DNA of 38,676 bases, from assembly GCA_945949875.1 (NCBI GenBank), contig CAMFGH010000015.1:1-38676 (forward strand). The letters are read 5' to 3'. The stretch's first letter is position 1, and the number at the start of each line of letters is the position of its first letter. The notes beneath the pieces were generated by a model. The model was not told the origin of the DNA. It was given only the letters and a program-made list of their open reading frames with translations, and searched no databases. Positions 1-9,422 of the stretch are shown here, one piece after another. The translations under genes were made by a program, and so were the position numbers. This DNA is from an uncultured bacterium (GTDB lineage Bacteria > Bacillota > Clostridia > Lachnospirales > Lachnospiraceae).

Positions 1-2
1 TG

Positions 3-1454
3 TCATGGGATGAGGCATGGGAGGTAACAACAAAAACCTGTGCATACACCAACCATACGATTATGTCTGAAGCTTTGGAGAAATGGCCAATCGAGCTGTT
101 TTCCAGACTTCTTCCAAGAATCTATCAGATTATTGAAGAGATCAATAGAAGATTTATTATGCAGATTGAGCAGAAATATCCGGGCAACCAGGAAAAGATC
201 CGCAAGATGGCTATCATCTATGACGGACAGGTTAAGATGGCACATCTGGCTATTGCATCCGGTTACTCCGTAAACGGTGTTGCAAGACTGCATACAGAGA
301 TTTTAAAGAAACAGGAACTTCGTGATTTCTACGAAATGATGCCTGAAAAATTCAATAATAAAACAAATGGTATTACGCAGCGTAGATTCCTGTTGCATGG
401 TAATCCGCTTCTGGCGCGCTGGGTAACAGACCATGTAGGTGCGGACTGGATTACAGACCTTTCCAAAATCTCCGGATTAAAAGTATATGCAGATGATGAG
501 AAAGCACAACAGGAATTCATGAATATCAAATACCAGAATAAAGTACGTCTGGCAAATTACATACTGGAGCATAACGGTGTGGAGGTTGACCCAAGATCCA
601 TCTTTGACGTACAGGTAAAGAGATTACATGAATATAAACGTCAGCTTCTTAACATACTACATGTAATGTATTTATATAATGAATTAAAGGATCATCCGGA
701 TATGGATTTCTTCCCGAGAACCTTCATATTCGGCGCGAAGGCAGCAGCCGGGTACAGAAATGCCAAGCTGACCATCAAATTGATCAACTCGGTAGCAGAT
801 GTGGTCAATAATGATCCTTCCATAAACGGAAAGATCAAAGTGGTATTTATTGAAGATTATCGCGTATCCAATGCGGAATGGATTTTTGCGGCAGCAGATG
901 TTTCCGAGCAGATCTCCACAGCAAGTAAGGAGGCTTCCGGTACCGGTAATATGAAATTTATGTTAAATGGTGCCATGACACTGGGAACCATGGATGGTGC
1001 AAACGTAGAAATCGTGGAAGAAGTAGGCGAAGAAAATGCATTTATTTTCGGTCTGTCTTCCGAAGAAGTCATTCATTATGAGAATTATGGCGGATACGAT
1101 CCTACAGAGATCTTTAACAATGATCAGGATATCAGAAGAGTTCTGATGCAGCTGATCAATGGCACTTATGCGCCTCATGATCCGGATTTATTCAGACCGT
1201 TATATAATTCACTGCTGAATACCTTAAGTACATCGAAAGCAGATACTTATTTTATCTTAAAAGATTTCAAATCCTATGCAGAAGCACAGAAGAAAGTAGA
1301 AGCTGCTTACAGAGATGAAAAAGGATGGGCAAAAAAAGGTATCCTGAATGTGGCATGTTCCGGTAAATTTACTTCCGATAGAACCATTCAGGAATATGTG
1401 GATGATATCTGGCATCTGGATAAAGTGGTGCTGCCTGCAAAAACAAAAAAGTAA
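3..1454 (+). CDS. glgP: Glycogen/starch phosphorylase, 5'-truncated by window edge
   Basis: This is the C-terminal part of a glycogen phosphorylase, which releases glucose-1-phosphate from alpha-1,4-glucans using pyridoxal phosphate. The frame is open from base 3 and reads SWDEAWEVTTKTCAYTNHT before the first internal ATG at 63, so the true start lies upstream and the ATG at 63 is not the start. The PLP-attachment signature EASGTGNMKF is present, with the Schiff-base lysine in GNMK, and it is followed by NGAMTLGTMDGANVEI. The block FDVQVKRLHEYKRQLLN is also typical of the family. The reading frame ends in a Lys-rich tail. hflX follows 14 bp downstream, probably co-transcribed. The assignment is secure; only the N-terminal part is missing. 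Confidence 0.97.
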   Translation, partial: SWDEAWEVTTKTCAYTNHTIMSEALEKWPIELFSRLLPRIYQIIEEINRRFIMQIEQKYPGNQEKIRKMAIIYDGQVKMAHLAIASGYSVNGVARLHTEILKKQELRDFYEMMPEKFNNKTNGITQRRFLLHGNPLLARWVTDHVGADWITDLSKISGLKVYADDEKAQQEFMNIKYQNKVRLANYILEHNGVEVDPRSIFDVQVKRLHEYKRQLLNILHVMYLYNELKDHPDMDFFPRTFIFGAKAAAGYRNAKLTIKLINSVADVVNNDPSINGKIKVVFIEDYRVSNAEWIFAAADVSEQISTASKEASGTGNMKFMLNGAMTLGTMDGANVEIVEEVGEENAFIFGLSSEEVIHYENYGGYDPTEIFNNDQDIRRVLMQLINGTYAPHDPDLFRPLYNSLLNTLSTSKADTYFILKDFKSYAEAQKKVEAAYRDEKGWAKKGILNVACSGKFTSDRTIQEYVDDIWHLDKVVLPAKTKK

Positions 1455-1468
1455 AATAGTGAAATAAT

Positions 1469-2761
1469 ATGGCAGATTTAGAAAACGCGCTCCTTGTAGG
1501 AGTAAACTTAAATCATGATGAATCCTTCGAACGTTCCATGAAGGAATTGGGCGCCCTTGCAGAGGCCTGCAATATGCAGGTCGCAGGGAGCGTCTGCCAG
1601 AGTATGGATTCAGTTAATAAGGCTTATTATATCGGGCCGGGAAAGGTAGAAGAGGTGGCATCAGCAATAGAGATGCTTCATGTGGATATCGTAATATTTG
1701 ATAACTCCCTGAGTCCATCCCAGCTACGAAATCTCCAGGATGCACTTCACATCGCTGTGATGGATCGAAGTGCACTGATTCTGGAGATTTTTGCGTCCAG
1801 AGCAAGAACCAGAGAGGCCAGACTTCAGGTGGAGGTGGCCAGACTGCAGTATATGTTGCCGAGACTGGTGGGGCTTCATGAGGCCCTTTCCAGGCAGGGT
1901 GGAGGAAGCGGCAGTATGAGTAATAAAGGCGCTGGTGAAAAGAAACTGGAGCTGGACAGACGACGCCTGGAAAAAAGACTAGGCGAACTGCGAAAAGAAC
2001 TGGAACAGGTCATAGAAGAACGGAAAACACAGCGTAAGAGACGGGCAAAATCCGGCATTCCACGGGTGGCACTGGTAGGCTATACCAATGCAGGAAAGTC
2101 TACGCTGATGAATGCACTGTTGGAGGCCTATGCACCGGAGGATGCGGATCTGGATGAAAAGCGCGTAATGGAAAAGGATATGCTCTTTGCCACACTTGAC
2201 ACCACTGTCAGAAAAATCATGCCGGAGAATCATCATCCAATGCTGTTATCGGATACAGTAGGGTTTATTGATAAGCTGCCTCATAATCTGGTGGAGGCAT
2301 TTCAGTCTACCCTGGAGGAAGCCAAAGAAGCAGACGTGTTGCTGCAGGTAGTGGATTGCTCAGACCCGAATTTCCCGGATCAGATTCAGGTGACGGGAGA
2401 GACCTTAAAACAGCTTGGGGCAGAGAAAATCCCCATGATCCTGGTTTATAATAAGGCAGATTTATGTTGGGAAGAAAATCTTTTACCGAGAATTCAGGAG
2501 CCTGCTGATGGGGAATACCGTATCTACCTGTCGGCCAAAAAGGGAATTGGTTTAGAAGAACTGTTGGGCCTGATCGAAAAGAAACTGGCAGGCGGCTACG
2601 TGGATATGGAACTTATGATTCCCTACACAGATGGACGGGCCCTGGCCTATTTGAATGAGCATAGCGTCATCAAAAAGCAGAGTTATGAGCCGGAGGGAAC
2701 ATATCTGAAGGTGCAATGCAAAAAGCAGGACGCTGCTTTCTATGCAAAATATGCCTTGTAG
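1469..2761 (+). CDS. hflX: GTPase HflX
   Basis: HflX is a ribosome-associated GTPase that splits stalled or hibernating 70S ribosomes. The 430-aa protein has the N-terminal HflX domain (YYIGPGKVEEV near residue 55) and a Lys/Arg-rich helical region around residues 155-195. The G domain begins near residue 200: G1 GYTNAGKST from residue 204, G3 DTVGFIDKLP, and G4 NKAD. The length is normal for the family. The gene starts 14 bp after glgP with no clear terminator between. A long palindromic repeat begins on the first base after its TAG stop, so transcripts leaving hflX run directly into that structure. The identification is firm. Confidence 0.97.
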   Translation: MADLENALLVGVNLNHDESFERSMKELGALAEACNMQVAGSVCQSMDSVNKAYYIGPGKVEEVASAIEMLHVDIVIFDNSLSPSQLRNLQDALHIAVMDRSALILEIFASRARTREARLQVEVARLQYMLPRLVGLHEALSRQGGGSGSMSNKGAGEKKLELDRRRLEKRLGELRKELEQVIEERKTQRKRRAKSGIPRVALVGYTNAGKSTLMNALLEAYAPEDADLDEKRVMEKDMLFATLDTTVRKIMPENHHPMLLSDTVGFIDKLPHNLVEAFQSTLEEAKEADVLLQVVDCSDPNFPDQIQVTGETLKQLGAEKIPMILVYNKADLCWEENLLPRIQEPADGEYRIYLSAKKGIGLEELLGLIEKKLAGGYVDMELMIPYTDGRALAYLNEHSVIKKQSYEPEGTYLKVQCKKQDAAFYAKYAL

Positions 2762-3115
2762 TGGGGACGTTTCTTTTGTCCACAGGATAGCCCTTTTGTC
2801 CATAGGAGTGTCCCCTGTCTTGTTGCTACAGGCAAAAGCCTGTTTCACAAAGTCATAAAAACAAAATACGCAGGATAAGATTGTCTGTATTCATTGCGCT
2901 AACCATTCCGATGAGCCTCAAAGGACAAAAATCGTGTTCAGCAAAGGCTTCCACGATTTTTAGAGTCTCATCTCCATAGTGCAAAATCATCCATACAATC
3001 TTATCCTGCGCATTTTGTTTTAGCTATGCTAACAATAGGCTTTTGCCTGCGGCAGCAAGACAGGGGACGCTCCTATGGACAAAGGGCTATCCTATGGACA
3101 AAAGAAACGTCCCCA
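2762..3115. repeat. 354-bp imperfect palindromic (MITE/REP-like) element
   Basis: The stretch 2762-3115 is one large inverted repeat. The outer left arm GGGGACGTTTCTTTTGTCC pairs with GGACAAAAGAAACGTCCCC at 3097-3115, and the similarity continues inward through CCTGTCTTG, AGGCAAAAGCCT and GCAGGATAAGATTGT. It ends in a central stem AAAAATCGTG (2927-2936) / CACGATTTTT (2952-2961) with a 15-nt loop. No gene or transposase is encoded. This geometry fits a non-autonomous palindromic mobile element or a REP/BIME-type repeat. It abuts the hflX stop codon exactly. Confidence 0.8.
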
Positions 3116-3130
3116 GGCGGAAAATGTATC

Positions 3131-3142
3131 ATTGTATACAAT
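3131..3142. promoter_or_regulatory. Candidate GntR-type operator, ATTGTATACAAT
   Basis: This is a perfect 12-bp palindrome, ATTGTATACAAT, ending 5 bp before the predicted -35 box of the aconitase-family gene. The same core TTGTATACAA sits at the ispE-gntR promoter (17467-17476). Palindromes of this kind are typical sites for FCD-family GntR regulators. Its assignment to the GntR protein encoded at 18408 is an inference. Confidence 0.5.
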
Positions 3143-3147
3143 CCCTA

Positions 3148-3176
3148 TTGCAAGGGAATGAGGAATAGCATATAAT
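3148..3176 (+). promoter_or_regulatory. Predicted sigma-A promoter for the aconitase-family gene
   Basis: TTGCAA (3148-3153) is followed after exactly 17 bp by TATAAT (3171-3176). The start codon is at 3258, with AAAGGAGAA upstream. The transcript would begin around 3183 and include the solitary repeat copy at 3201-3240. Confidence 0.6.
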
Positions 3177-3200
3177 AATAAAAGCATTTCTTTTGAGCCA

Positions 3201-3240
3201 GGACAAAAGGGCTATTCTATGGACAAAAGAAACGTCCCCA
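3201..3240. repeat. Third copy of the palindrome's terminal sequence
   Basis: Bases 3201-3240 repeat the right end of the palindrome (3077-3115) in direct orientation: GGACAAAAGGGCTAT, then TCTATGGACAAAAG and AAACGTCCCCA. The two copies differ at one base and by one extra A. The solitary end lies between the predicted promoter and the Shine-Dalgarno of the aconitase-family gene, so it would be in that gene's 5' UTR. Confidence 0.8.
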
Positions 3241-3257
3241 CTGAAAGGAGAACGTAG

Positions 3258-5552
3258 ATGATAGAATTAAGTAATGGTGGTGCATATCTGGTAAATGGTT
3301 CTGAGCTGGTCATGGATCATGCAGATGCACTTCAGGAAGTAAAGGCAAAAACCGGAAAAACAGTTACAAAGCAGGAAGCAGCAGAAGAAACCATGGCTTA
3401 TGGTATTCTGAAAAGTCATAATACATCAGGTTCCATGAAAAAGCTGAAAATCCGTTTCGATAAGCTGACTTCTCATGACATCACTTTTGTAGGTATCATA
3501 CAGACAGCACGTGCATCGGGGCTGGAAAAATTCCCAATGCCATATGTACTGACAAACTGTCACAATTCCTTATGTGCGGTTGGCGGTACCATCAATGAAG
3601 ATGATCACATGTTTGGACTGACATGTGCAAAAAAATATGGTGGCGTATATGTGCCGCCTCATCAGGCTGTTATTCATCAGTATGCCAGAGAAATGCTGGC
3701 AGGTGCCGGGAAGATGATTCTGGGTTCTGATTCCCATACCCGTTATGGTGCACTGGGTACCATGGCCATGGGAGAAGGAGGTCCGGAGCTGGTAAAACAG
3801 CTTTTGAACCAGACCTATGATATTAATATGCCGGGTGTAGTAGCAGTATATCTGACCGGAGAACCGGTGAAAGGTGTGGGGCCTCAGGACGTGGCACTGG
3901 CTATCATCGGAGCAGTATTTGGAAATGGTTATGTAAAAAATAAAGTGATGGAATTTGTGGGCCCGGGTGTGGCATCTCTGAGCGCAGATTTCCGAATCGG
4001 AATCGATGTCATGACTACAGAGACGACCTGCTTATCTTCCATCTGGAAAACCGATGAGAAAGTAAAAGAATGGTATGATATTCATGGCAGGTCAGAGGAC
4101 TACGCAGTGCTTGAACCGGCCCAGGTAGCATATTATGATGGCGTGATCACGGTTGATTTGGGCAAGATCCGTCCTATGATTGCCATGCCATTCCATCCAA
4201 GCAATACTTATACCATTGAAGAACTGAAGGCAAATCTGATGGATATTCTGGATGATGTGGAAAAACGTGCAGCAGTAAGCTTAGATGGTGCTGTTGATTT
4301 CACATTGAAGAACAAAGTGAAAAATGGCCAGTTTATGGTAGACCAGGGCATCATCGCAGGATGTGCCGGCGGCGGATTTGAAAATATCTGCGCAGCAGCA
4401 GATATTCTGAAAGGATCCTATATTGGTTCTGATGGCTTTACACTTAGTGTATATCCGGCTTCCATGCCTGTTTATATGGAATTGATCCGGAATGGAAAAG
4501 CTGCAGATATTATGGAAACAGGTGCTGTCATGAAAACAGCATTCTGCGGACCATGCTTTGGAGCAGGTGATACCCCTGCAAACAATGCATTCAGTATCCG
4601 TCATTCTACCAGAAACTTCCCCAACAGAGAAGGTTCTAAATTACAGAATGGACAGATTTCATCTGTGGCACTTATGGATGCCCGTTCCATTGCAGCTACA
4701 GCGGCCAACAAAGGTGTGCTGACAGCAGCTACGGAATTTGACGGAGAAATCGGAACATACAAGTATCATTTCGACAGTAATATTTACGCAAATCGTGTAT
4801 TTGACTCCAAGGGTGTGGCAGATCCTTCTGTTGAGATTCAGTTTGGACCGAATATCAAGGACTGGCCGAAGATGGGAGAACTTCCGGAAAACCTGGTATT
4901 AAAGGTGGTTTCTGAAATCCATGATCCGGTTACCACAACAGATGAGCTGATTCCTTCCGGTGAAACTTCTTCCTACCGTTCCAATCCGTTAGGACTTGCT
5001 GAATTTGCATTATCCAGAAAGGATCCGGAGTATGTAGGACGTGCAAAAGAGGTAAAAGTGTTGGAAGAAGCACGTATGGAAGGAAAGAATCCGGAGGAAA
5101 CAAGTGCAGAATTAAAGGCAGTTATGGATACCGTACGTAAGAACTTCCCACAGGCCGGAGCAGAAAATACAGGAGTTGGTTCCACTATTTTTGCAGTTAA
5201 ACCGGGTGATGGTTCTGCCAGAGAACAGGCTGCAAGCTGCCAGAAAGTGCTGGGCGGATGGGCGAATATTGCTAATGAGTATGCAACCAAACGTTATCGC
5301 AGCAACCTGATCAACTGGGGTATGCTTCCATTCCTAATTGAAGAAGGTGATCTGCCATTTAAGAAACTGGATTACTTATTTATTCCGGATGTGAAAAAAG
5401 CGGTTATCGAGAAAGCAGATGTTATCAAGGCCTATAAAGTGAATTCCGAATCCGGCGATATGACAGCTTTTGATCTTCGTCTGGGAGAATTGACAGATGA
5501 AGAAAGAGAAATCATTCTGAAAGGATGTCTGATTAATTACAATCGGGTATAA
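3258..5552 (+). CDS. Aconitase-family hydratase
   Basis: This 764-aa member of the aconitase/isopropylmalate isomerase superfamily probably converts citrate and isocitrate through cis-aconitate with a [4Fe-4S] cluster. Visible motifs are [20 protein letters not shown] in the N-terminal half, [12 protein letters not shown] in the middle, and the likely cluster cysteines C369 (IIAGCAGGG), C430 and C433 (FCGPCFGAG). The substrate-side arginine block [15 protein letters not shown] follows. The C-terminal swivelling domain runs from about residue 560 to the end. It is nearer the YbhJ-like group of roughly 750-aa hydratases than AcnA, so the exact substrate is less certain than the chemistry. It appears to be a single-gene unit: its own promoter lies upstream and a strong terminator follows at 5630-5687. 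Confidence 0.88.
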   Translation: MIELSNGGAYLVNGSELVMDHADALQEVKAKTGKTVTKQEAAEETMAYGILKSHNTSGSMKKLKIRFDKLTSHDITFVGIIQTARASGLEKFPMPYVLTNCHNSLCAVGGTINEDDHMFGLTCAKKYGGVYVPPHQAVIHQYAREMLAGAGKMILGSDSHTRYGALGTMAMGEGGPELVKQLLNQTYDINMPGVVAVYLTGEPVKGVGPQDVALAIIGAVFGNGYVKNKVMEFVGPGVASLSADFRIGIDVMTTETTCLSSIWKTDEKVKEWYDIHGRSEDYAVLEPAQVAYYDGVITVDLGKIRPMIAMPFHPSNTYTIEELKANLMDILDDVEKRAAVSLDGAVDFTLKNKVKNGQFMVDQGIIAGCAGGGFENICAAADILKGSYIGSDGFTLSVYPASMPVYMELIRNGKAADIMETGAVMKTAFCGPCFGAGDTPANNAFSIRHSTRNFPNREGSKLQNGQISSVALMDARSIAATAANKGVLTAATEFDGEIGTYKYHFDSNIYANRVFDSKGVADPSVEIQFGPNIKDWPKMGELPENLVLKVVSEIHDPVTTTDELIPSGETSSYRSNPLGLAEFALSRKDPEYVGRAKEVKVLEEARMEGKNPEETSAELKAVMDTVRKNFPQAGAENTGVGSTIFAVKPGDGSAREQAASCQKVLGGWANIANEYATKRYRSNLINWGMLPFLIEEGDLPFKKLDYLFIPDVKKAVIEKADVIKAYKVNSESGDMTAFDLRLGELTDEEREIILKGCLINYNRV

Positions 5553-5593
5553 TTTACCCTAAAGATTTTCCGGAAGATTCCGATATAGATAAT

Positions 5594-5623
5594 ATCAAAG
5601 GAAATGATATCAAAGGAAATGAT
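5594..5623. repeat. Exact 15-bp tandem duplication
   Basis: The unit ATCAAAGGAAATGAT occurs twice back to back (5594-5608 and 5609-5623) between the aconitase-family stop codon and its terminator. No function is apparent. Confidence 0.85.
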
Positions 5624-5629
5624 GGTATG

Positions 5630-5687
5630 ACCACGGAAGGTATGACACTCCCAAAAGCGGAGTAAATGCCATCCGTGGTATTTTTTT
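5630..5687 (+). terminator. Rho-independent terminator after the aconitase-family gene
   Basis: ACCACGGA (5630-5637) pairs with TCCGTGGT (5672-5679), with further inner pairing ACTCC/GGAGT. A run of seven T residues follows. Confidence 0.85.
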
Positions 5688-5735
5688 GCCTTTTTTAGGG
5701 GAAACATCATATTCCGGGAAAGGAAGGTATGAGAA

Positions 5736-6800
5736 ATGAGGATTGCAAACAGTCAGATGTCTATGGCATCAGGAGGAATTGCGTCAGAGATGATGATGAG
5801 AAGGGAGACCTTTGGAAACGGTGTGACAAGTAGCAGTATGTTTACCGGTATGCAAATGAGCGGAAGCATGCAGATGAACAGTGGCCTGAACCTGTCCCAC
5901 CAGCAGGCGATTGGAAAAGGTTTATCCTTTTCTGAAATGATCAAATCCAGAAGTGCCAGTGAAAGACAGGATGAAGCAGAAAAAACCATATCAGAGATTC
6001 GGCAGCAAAGCATATTATACCTGCTGGACATTCTGTTTGGGGAGAAAATGAAAGGAGAAAACTGGAGAACCGGTTTGGACAGAATGTTTGGTTCCGGTTC
6101 CGGAATCAGCCTTACAGCGGAAAGCAGCTTCTATGAACAGGAAACCTATTATCTGGAACAGCAGGAGGCTGCATTTAGTACAACAGGTACCGTGATGACA
6201 GAGGATGGCAGAAGTATTTCCTTCGATATGAATGTGTATATGAGCAGCCGATTCGAAGCATATTATCATCAGCAGTACGGGCAGCAGAGCCTGAGTCCGG
6301 CCCAGACGGCACTTTGTGATCCGCTGGTGATCAATCTGAGCGGAGATATTGCTGAGGTGGAAGACCAGACATTCTTTTTTGATCTGGATGCAGATGGAAC
6401 AACAGAAAATATACATAAATTAGGCTCCGGCAGCGGATATCTGGCACTGGACAAAAATGACGATGGCGTCATAAATGACGGATCGGAACTTTTTGGAACA
6501 AAGTCGGGAGACGGATTTGGAGATCTGGCTATGTATGACGAAGATCATAATGGCTGGATCGATGAAAATGACAGTATTTTTGAGAAGTTGAAAATCTGGG
6601 TACAGGACGGAGATGGAAACGGAACGTTATATTCTTTAAAAGATCAAAATGTTGGAGCCATTTGTTTAAACAGTGCTCCCACCTATTTGAATCAATACGA
6701 TAAAAACGGAGCAGTCACTGCAGTGGTCCGCAGTACAGGAATGTTTCTGTTCGAAAATGGAAGAGCAGGAACGGTACAGCATCTGGATATGGCAACATAA
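5736..6800 (+). CDS. Protein with EF-hand/dockerin-like calcium-binding repeats
   Basis: This 354-aa protein is of unknown function. The N-terminal 110 residues are Met/Ser/Gly-rich with no signal peptide (MRIANSQMSMASGGIASEMM). From about residue 200 it carries Asp-rich loops of the kind found in EF-hand-like modules of large bacterial surface proteins: FFDLDADGTTENI, LDKNDDGVINDGSELFGT, YDEDHNGWIDENDS and VQDGDGNGTLY. The regular D-x-D-x-D/N-G spacing supports calcium binding. GAAAGGAAGG precedes the ATG. It sits alone between the aconitase-family terminator and the SpoIIQ-like gene. Because no export signal is visible, the protein is either cytoplasmic or exported by an unknown route. Confidence 0.7.
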   Translation: MRIANSQMSMASGGIASEMMMRRETFGNGVTSSSMFTGMQMSGSMQMNSGLNLSHQQAIGKGLSFSEMIKSRSASERQDEAEKTISEIRQQSILYLLDILFGEKMKGENWRTGLDRMFGSGSGISLTAESSFYEQETYYLEQQEAAFSTTGTVMTEDGRSISFDMNVYMSSRFEAYYHQQYGQQSLSPAQTALCDPLVINLSGDIAEVEDQTFFFDLDADGTTENIHKLGSGSGYLALDKNDDGVINDGSELFGTKSGDGFGDLAMYDEDHNGWIDENDSIFEKLKIWVQDGDGNGTLYSLKDQNVGAICLNSAPTYLNQYDKNGAVTAVVRSTGMFLFENGRAGTVQHLDMAT

Positions 6801-6909
6801 TTTTTCATGATGTAAAAATGTTTTGAATAGGAATTCTTTTTCTGGAAAAACTAAGGGCAAATAGAAGTATTTTACCAATATTTGAATAACTGGTTTGGAG
6901 GAAAATAGA

Positions 6910-7794
6910 ATGAAAAAGCATACGGGTAGAAATAACCTTGGAAAAGAAAAGGCGGTAATGATCGCTTCCAGTGTGTTAATCCTTGGAGCACTTACCGTAA
7001 CAGGAATTTATGTAAGAAAAGAGGACCAGAAAGCAGAGGACAATGGCTATTCCATTGATCTGGAATCTTTGGAACAAAGTGCTGAGGAAATTCCGGAGGA
7101 GGAGCTGATCATCGTAGGTGATGATGATCTGGATGTGGATCCGGATGCCCTGGAAGCGGATTCGGGAAGTGTGGATAATGGGCTGAAAGTATCTGATCAG
7201 GACGAAAAAGAAAAGCAGCTCGGTAAAAAAACCATGACAGCTATGGACATCAGTGAGTATGAGCCTTCTTTAAAAGATGATGCACCGTCTGTAGTGGAAG
7301 CAGAAGCTTTACCGGAAGATATGACCAAAGCAGATGCAGAGGAAGAAACATCAGAAGCCATTTCCATGGGATTCCAGCCGGAGCTTAATTTTAACGAAGA
7401 CAGTACACTGGTCATGCCACTGGTAGGGGATATTCTTTTGAATTACAGTGCGGATAAGTCCATATATTTTCCGACCTTGAAACAATATAAAGTAAATCCG
7501 GCTGTGATGATCGCCACTGCAGAGGGAACAAGTGTCAGTGCAGGTGCAGATGGACTGGTAAAAAGAATATATGACAGTCCGGTAACAGGGAAAACCATTG
7601 TGATGGATCTGGGAAATGGATATGAATTGACCTATGGTCAATTGAAGGATGTTTCTGTCTCCGAAGGAAGCTATGTGAAAACAGGAGATATTTTAGGAGA
7701 AGTCGGCAGTCCTACCAGATATTTCTCTGTAGAAGGAACCCATCTTTATATGAAGCTGACCAAAGAGGGGGTTCCGCAAAACCCATTAGGATAA
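6910..7794 (+). CDS. SpoIIQ-like M23-fold protein, membrane-anchored, catalytic residues degenerate
   Basis: This 294-aa protein has a short Lys-rich N-terminus, one membrane segment (about residues 15-33, VMIASSVLILGALTVTGIYV), and a long acidic linker rich in Glu/Asp. The C-terminal LytM/M23-like domain is recognisable from EGTSVSAGADGLVKRIYDS, GNGYELTYGQL, VKTGDILGEVGSP and GTHLYMKLTKEG. The zinc ligands of active M23 peptidases are not visible: the HxGxDI site reads KVNPAVMIA, and the HLHFE site reads THLYMKL. SpoIIQ of Bacillus is a similar catalytically inactive protein of the engulfment channel, so a forespore role is plausible. The start is ATG 6910, 7 nt after GGAGGA; the in-frame TTG at 6895 overlaps that site and is not used. 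Confidence 0.75.
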   Translation: MKKHTGRNNLGKEKAVMIASSVLILGALTVTGIYVRKEDQKAEDNGYSIDLESLEQSAEEIPEEELIIVGDDDLDVDPDALEADSGSVDNGLKVSDQDEKEKQLGKKTMTAMDISEYEPSLKDDAPSVVEAEALPEDMTKADAEEETSEAISMGFQPELNFNEDSTLVMPLVGDILLNYSADKSIYFPTLKQYKVNPAVMIATAEGTSVSAGADGLVKRIYDSPVTGKTIVMDLGNGYELTYGQLKDVSVSEGSYVKTGDILGEVGSPTRYFSVEGTHLYMKLTKEGVPQNPLG

Positions 7795-7906
7795 GCTGCC
7801 CGGAATCCATGAAGGGAAGATACTTTTCACAAAATCCATATCATGATAAAATGATAACGATTCAGAGCCACATGGCGCGAAATGTGAAAAGCAGGAGTAC
7901 TTTAAA

Positions 7907-9403
7907 TTGAAAGTATGCAAAGGATGTTATGATGCAGCGCATATCGGAAGTGCCGGAATAAAGAGGCGTATACTGCCTCTTTTTTTGGCGTGCGCTATTC
8001 TTTTGACCGGATGTGAAATAGGAAAAGATGGGGAAGAGTTAATTTCAGAGAGGACAGACGATAATCTTACCTGGGGAATGGAGCCTGTTTTTGAATATGA
8101 GATTCCGGCGGAAAGACCGGTCGTCCTTGTAGATCGCCAGGGATATTTGGAAAAGAGTACAAAAACTGCTTTTTTTGAAGCAAAAACTGCTCCAACGACG
8201 TTTTCTGTTTTGGAAAAAGAATCAGATAAGGTAGTATATACAGGAGAGGTAATCCAAAAAGAGAATGTGGGATATATAGGAACCTTTACAGACCTGCAGA
8301 ATCCGGGAGAATATTATATAAAATGTGACGTAGCAGGGTGTTCCTATTATTTTACGATCGGGGATGACAGCTTTGACAGAACAGCAGAAGCATTGAAAGG
8401 GAAACTGTTAGAAAGCCAGCATCTGCTGGATAAGGAAACAGATACCAAAGAGATCTGTGAAATGCTCAGCTACCTGATGACAGGATATGAGATCTATCCA
8501 TATCTGTATGAGGAACTTTGGAATGAGGACGCTTCTGCAGTTGCCGGTGAAGAAAACAATATGCAGTCCGGAAAAGCCTTTTTTGACGTTCTTCAGGTGG
8601 ATACGAACTGGCTGCTAACCATGCAGGACAGTACCACCGGAGGTGTCTACAGTGGAATCGTTCCGTCCACAGGCAGTAGAGCAGGACAAAGCACAGAAAC
8701 TTCGGATGCACAGATTTTGAAAGAGGTCAGTGCAGAATCCACAGCCTGTTTTATCGCAGTAATGGCAAAATATGGTTATCTTTATCAGCAGTATGATATG
8801 AATTATGCAACTACCTGTCTGAAAGCTGCAGCCAAAGCATGGAAATACCTGGAAAGTATGGATGCTGAAAAAACAGCCGCTGAAAAAGACTCTGTTGAAA
8901 AGACAGCAGCCGGTCAGGATATGATCTGGAAAAGATTTTTTGCAGCCAGCGAACTGTATCGTGCATCAAATGATGCCAGATATCATACTTATATCAAAAA
9001 TAATCAAGACGCTATTTTGACAAATCAGGAAGATATCTATGGCTGGATGGGGAAATATACCTATTTGTCTACCAGAAGACGTGTGGATAAAGGAATATGT
9101 ACCCAGATGATGAATCGTTTTCTGGAAGAAGCAGAGCGAATCGCCGGGGAATCCAGACAGAAACCATACCTGGTTGGTTCGGAAGAGGTAGATGACATTT
9201 TGACGGATATGACCATTATGGGAATTGTAGATTATGTCATCACGAATCATGAATATTCTACCGTGATTGAAAACCACATACACTATATGTTAGGCAGAAA
9301 TGAAATGAGTACCGACCATAGCCAGAACCTGTCTGCAAAAGACAGTGCCCGTCTTTTGTTTATGCTCAGTGCAGTGACAGGGGAAAAAGATCTGATCGAA
9401 TAA
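7907..9403 (+). CDS. GH9-like lipoprotein (cellulase N-terminal Ig-like domain plus degenerate alpha/alpha barrel)
   Basis: This 498-aa protein has a lipoprotein signal: KRR at residues 19-21, a hydrophobic stretch, and lipobox LTGC with C36. Residues about 70-155 resemble the Ig-like domain that precedes the catalytic barrel of family 9 glycoside hydrolases (VLVDRQGYLEKSTKTAFF, DLQNPGEYYIKC). The remainder resembles the GH9 barrel, including VDTNWLLTMQD and HYMLGRNEMSTDH. The usual DAGDY motif with the catalytic base is absent between the two domains, and the chain stops shortly after MLGRN, before the region holding the catalytic Glu. It is therefore probably a binding protein or pseudoenzyme. 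The TTG start at 7907 is chosen because AGGAG lies 9 nt upstream and no in-frame ATG precedes the signal peptide. Confidence 0.68.
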   Translation: MKVCKGCYDAAHIGSAGIKRRILPLFLACAILLTGCEIGKDGEELISERTDDNLTWGMEPVFEYEIPAERPVVLVDRQGYLEKSTKTAFFEAKTAPTTFSVLEKESDKVVYTGEVIQKENVGYIGTFTDLQNPGEYYIKCDVAGCSYYFTIGDDSFDRTAEALKGKLLESQHLLDKETDTKEICEMLSYLMTGYEIYPYLYEELWNEDASAVAGEENNMQSGKAFFDVLQVDTNWLLTMQDSTTGGVYSGIVPSTGSRAGQSTETSDAQILKEVSAESTACFIAVMAKYGYLYQQYDMNYATTCLKAAAKAWKYLESMDAEKTAAEKDSVEKTAAGQDMIWKRFFAASELYRASNDARYHTYIKNNQDAILTNQEDIYGWMGKYTYLSTRRRVDKGICTQMMNRFLEEAERIAGESRQKPYLVGSEEVDDILTDMTIMGIVDYVITNHEYSTVIENHIHYMLGRNEMSTDHSQNLSAKDSARLLFMLSAVTGEKDLIE

Positions 9404-9422
9404 AATAGCGCAAGGAGGCAAT

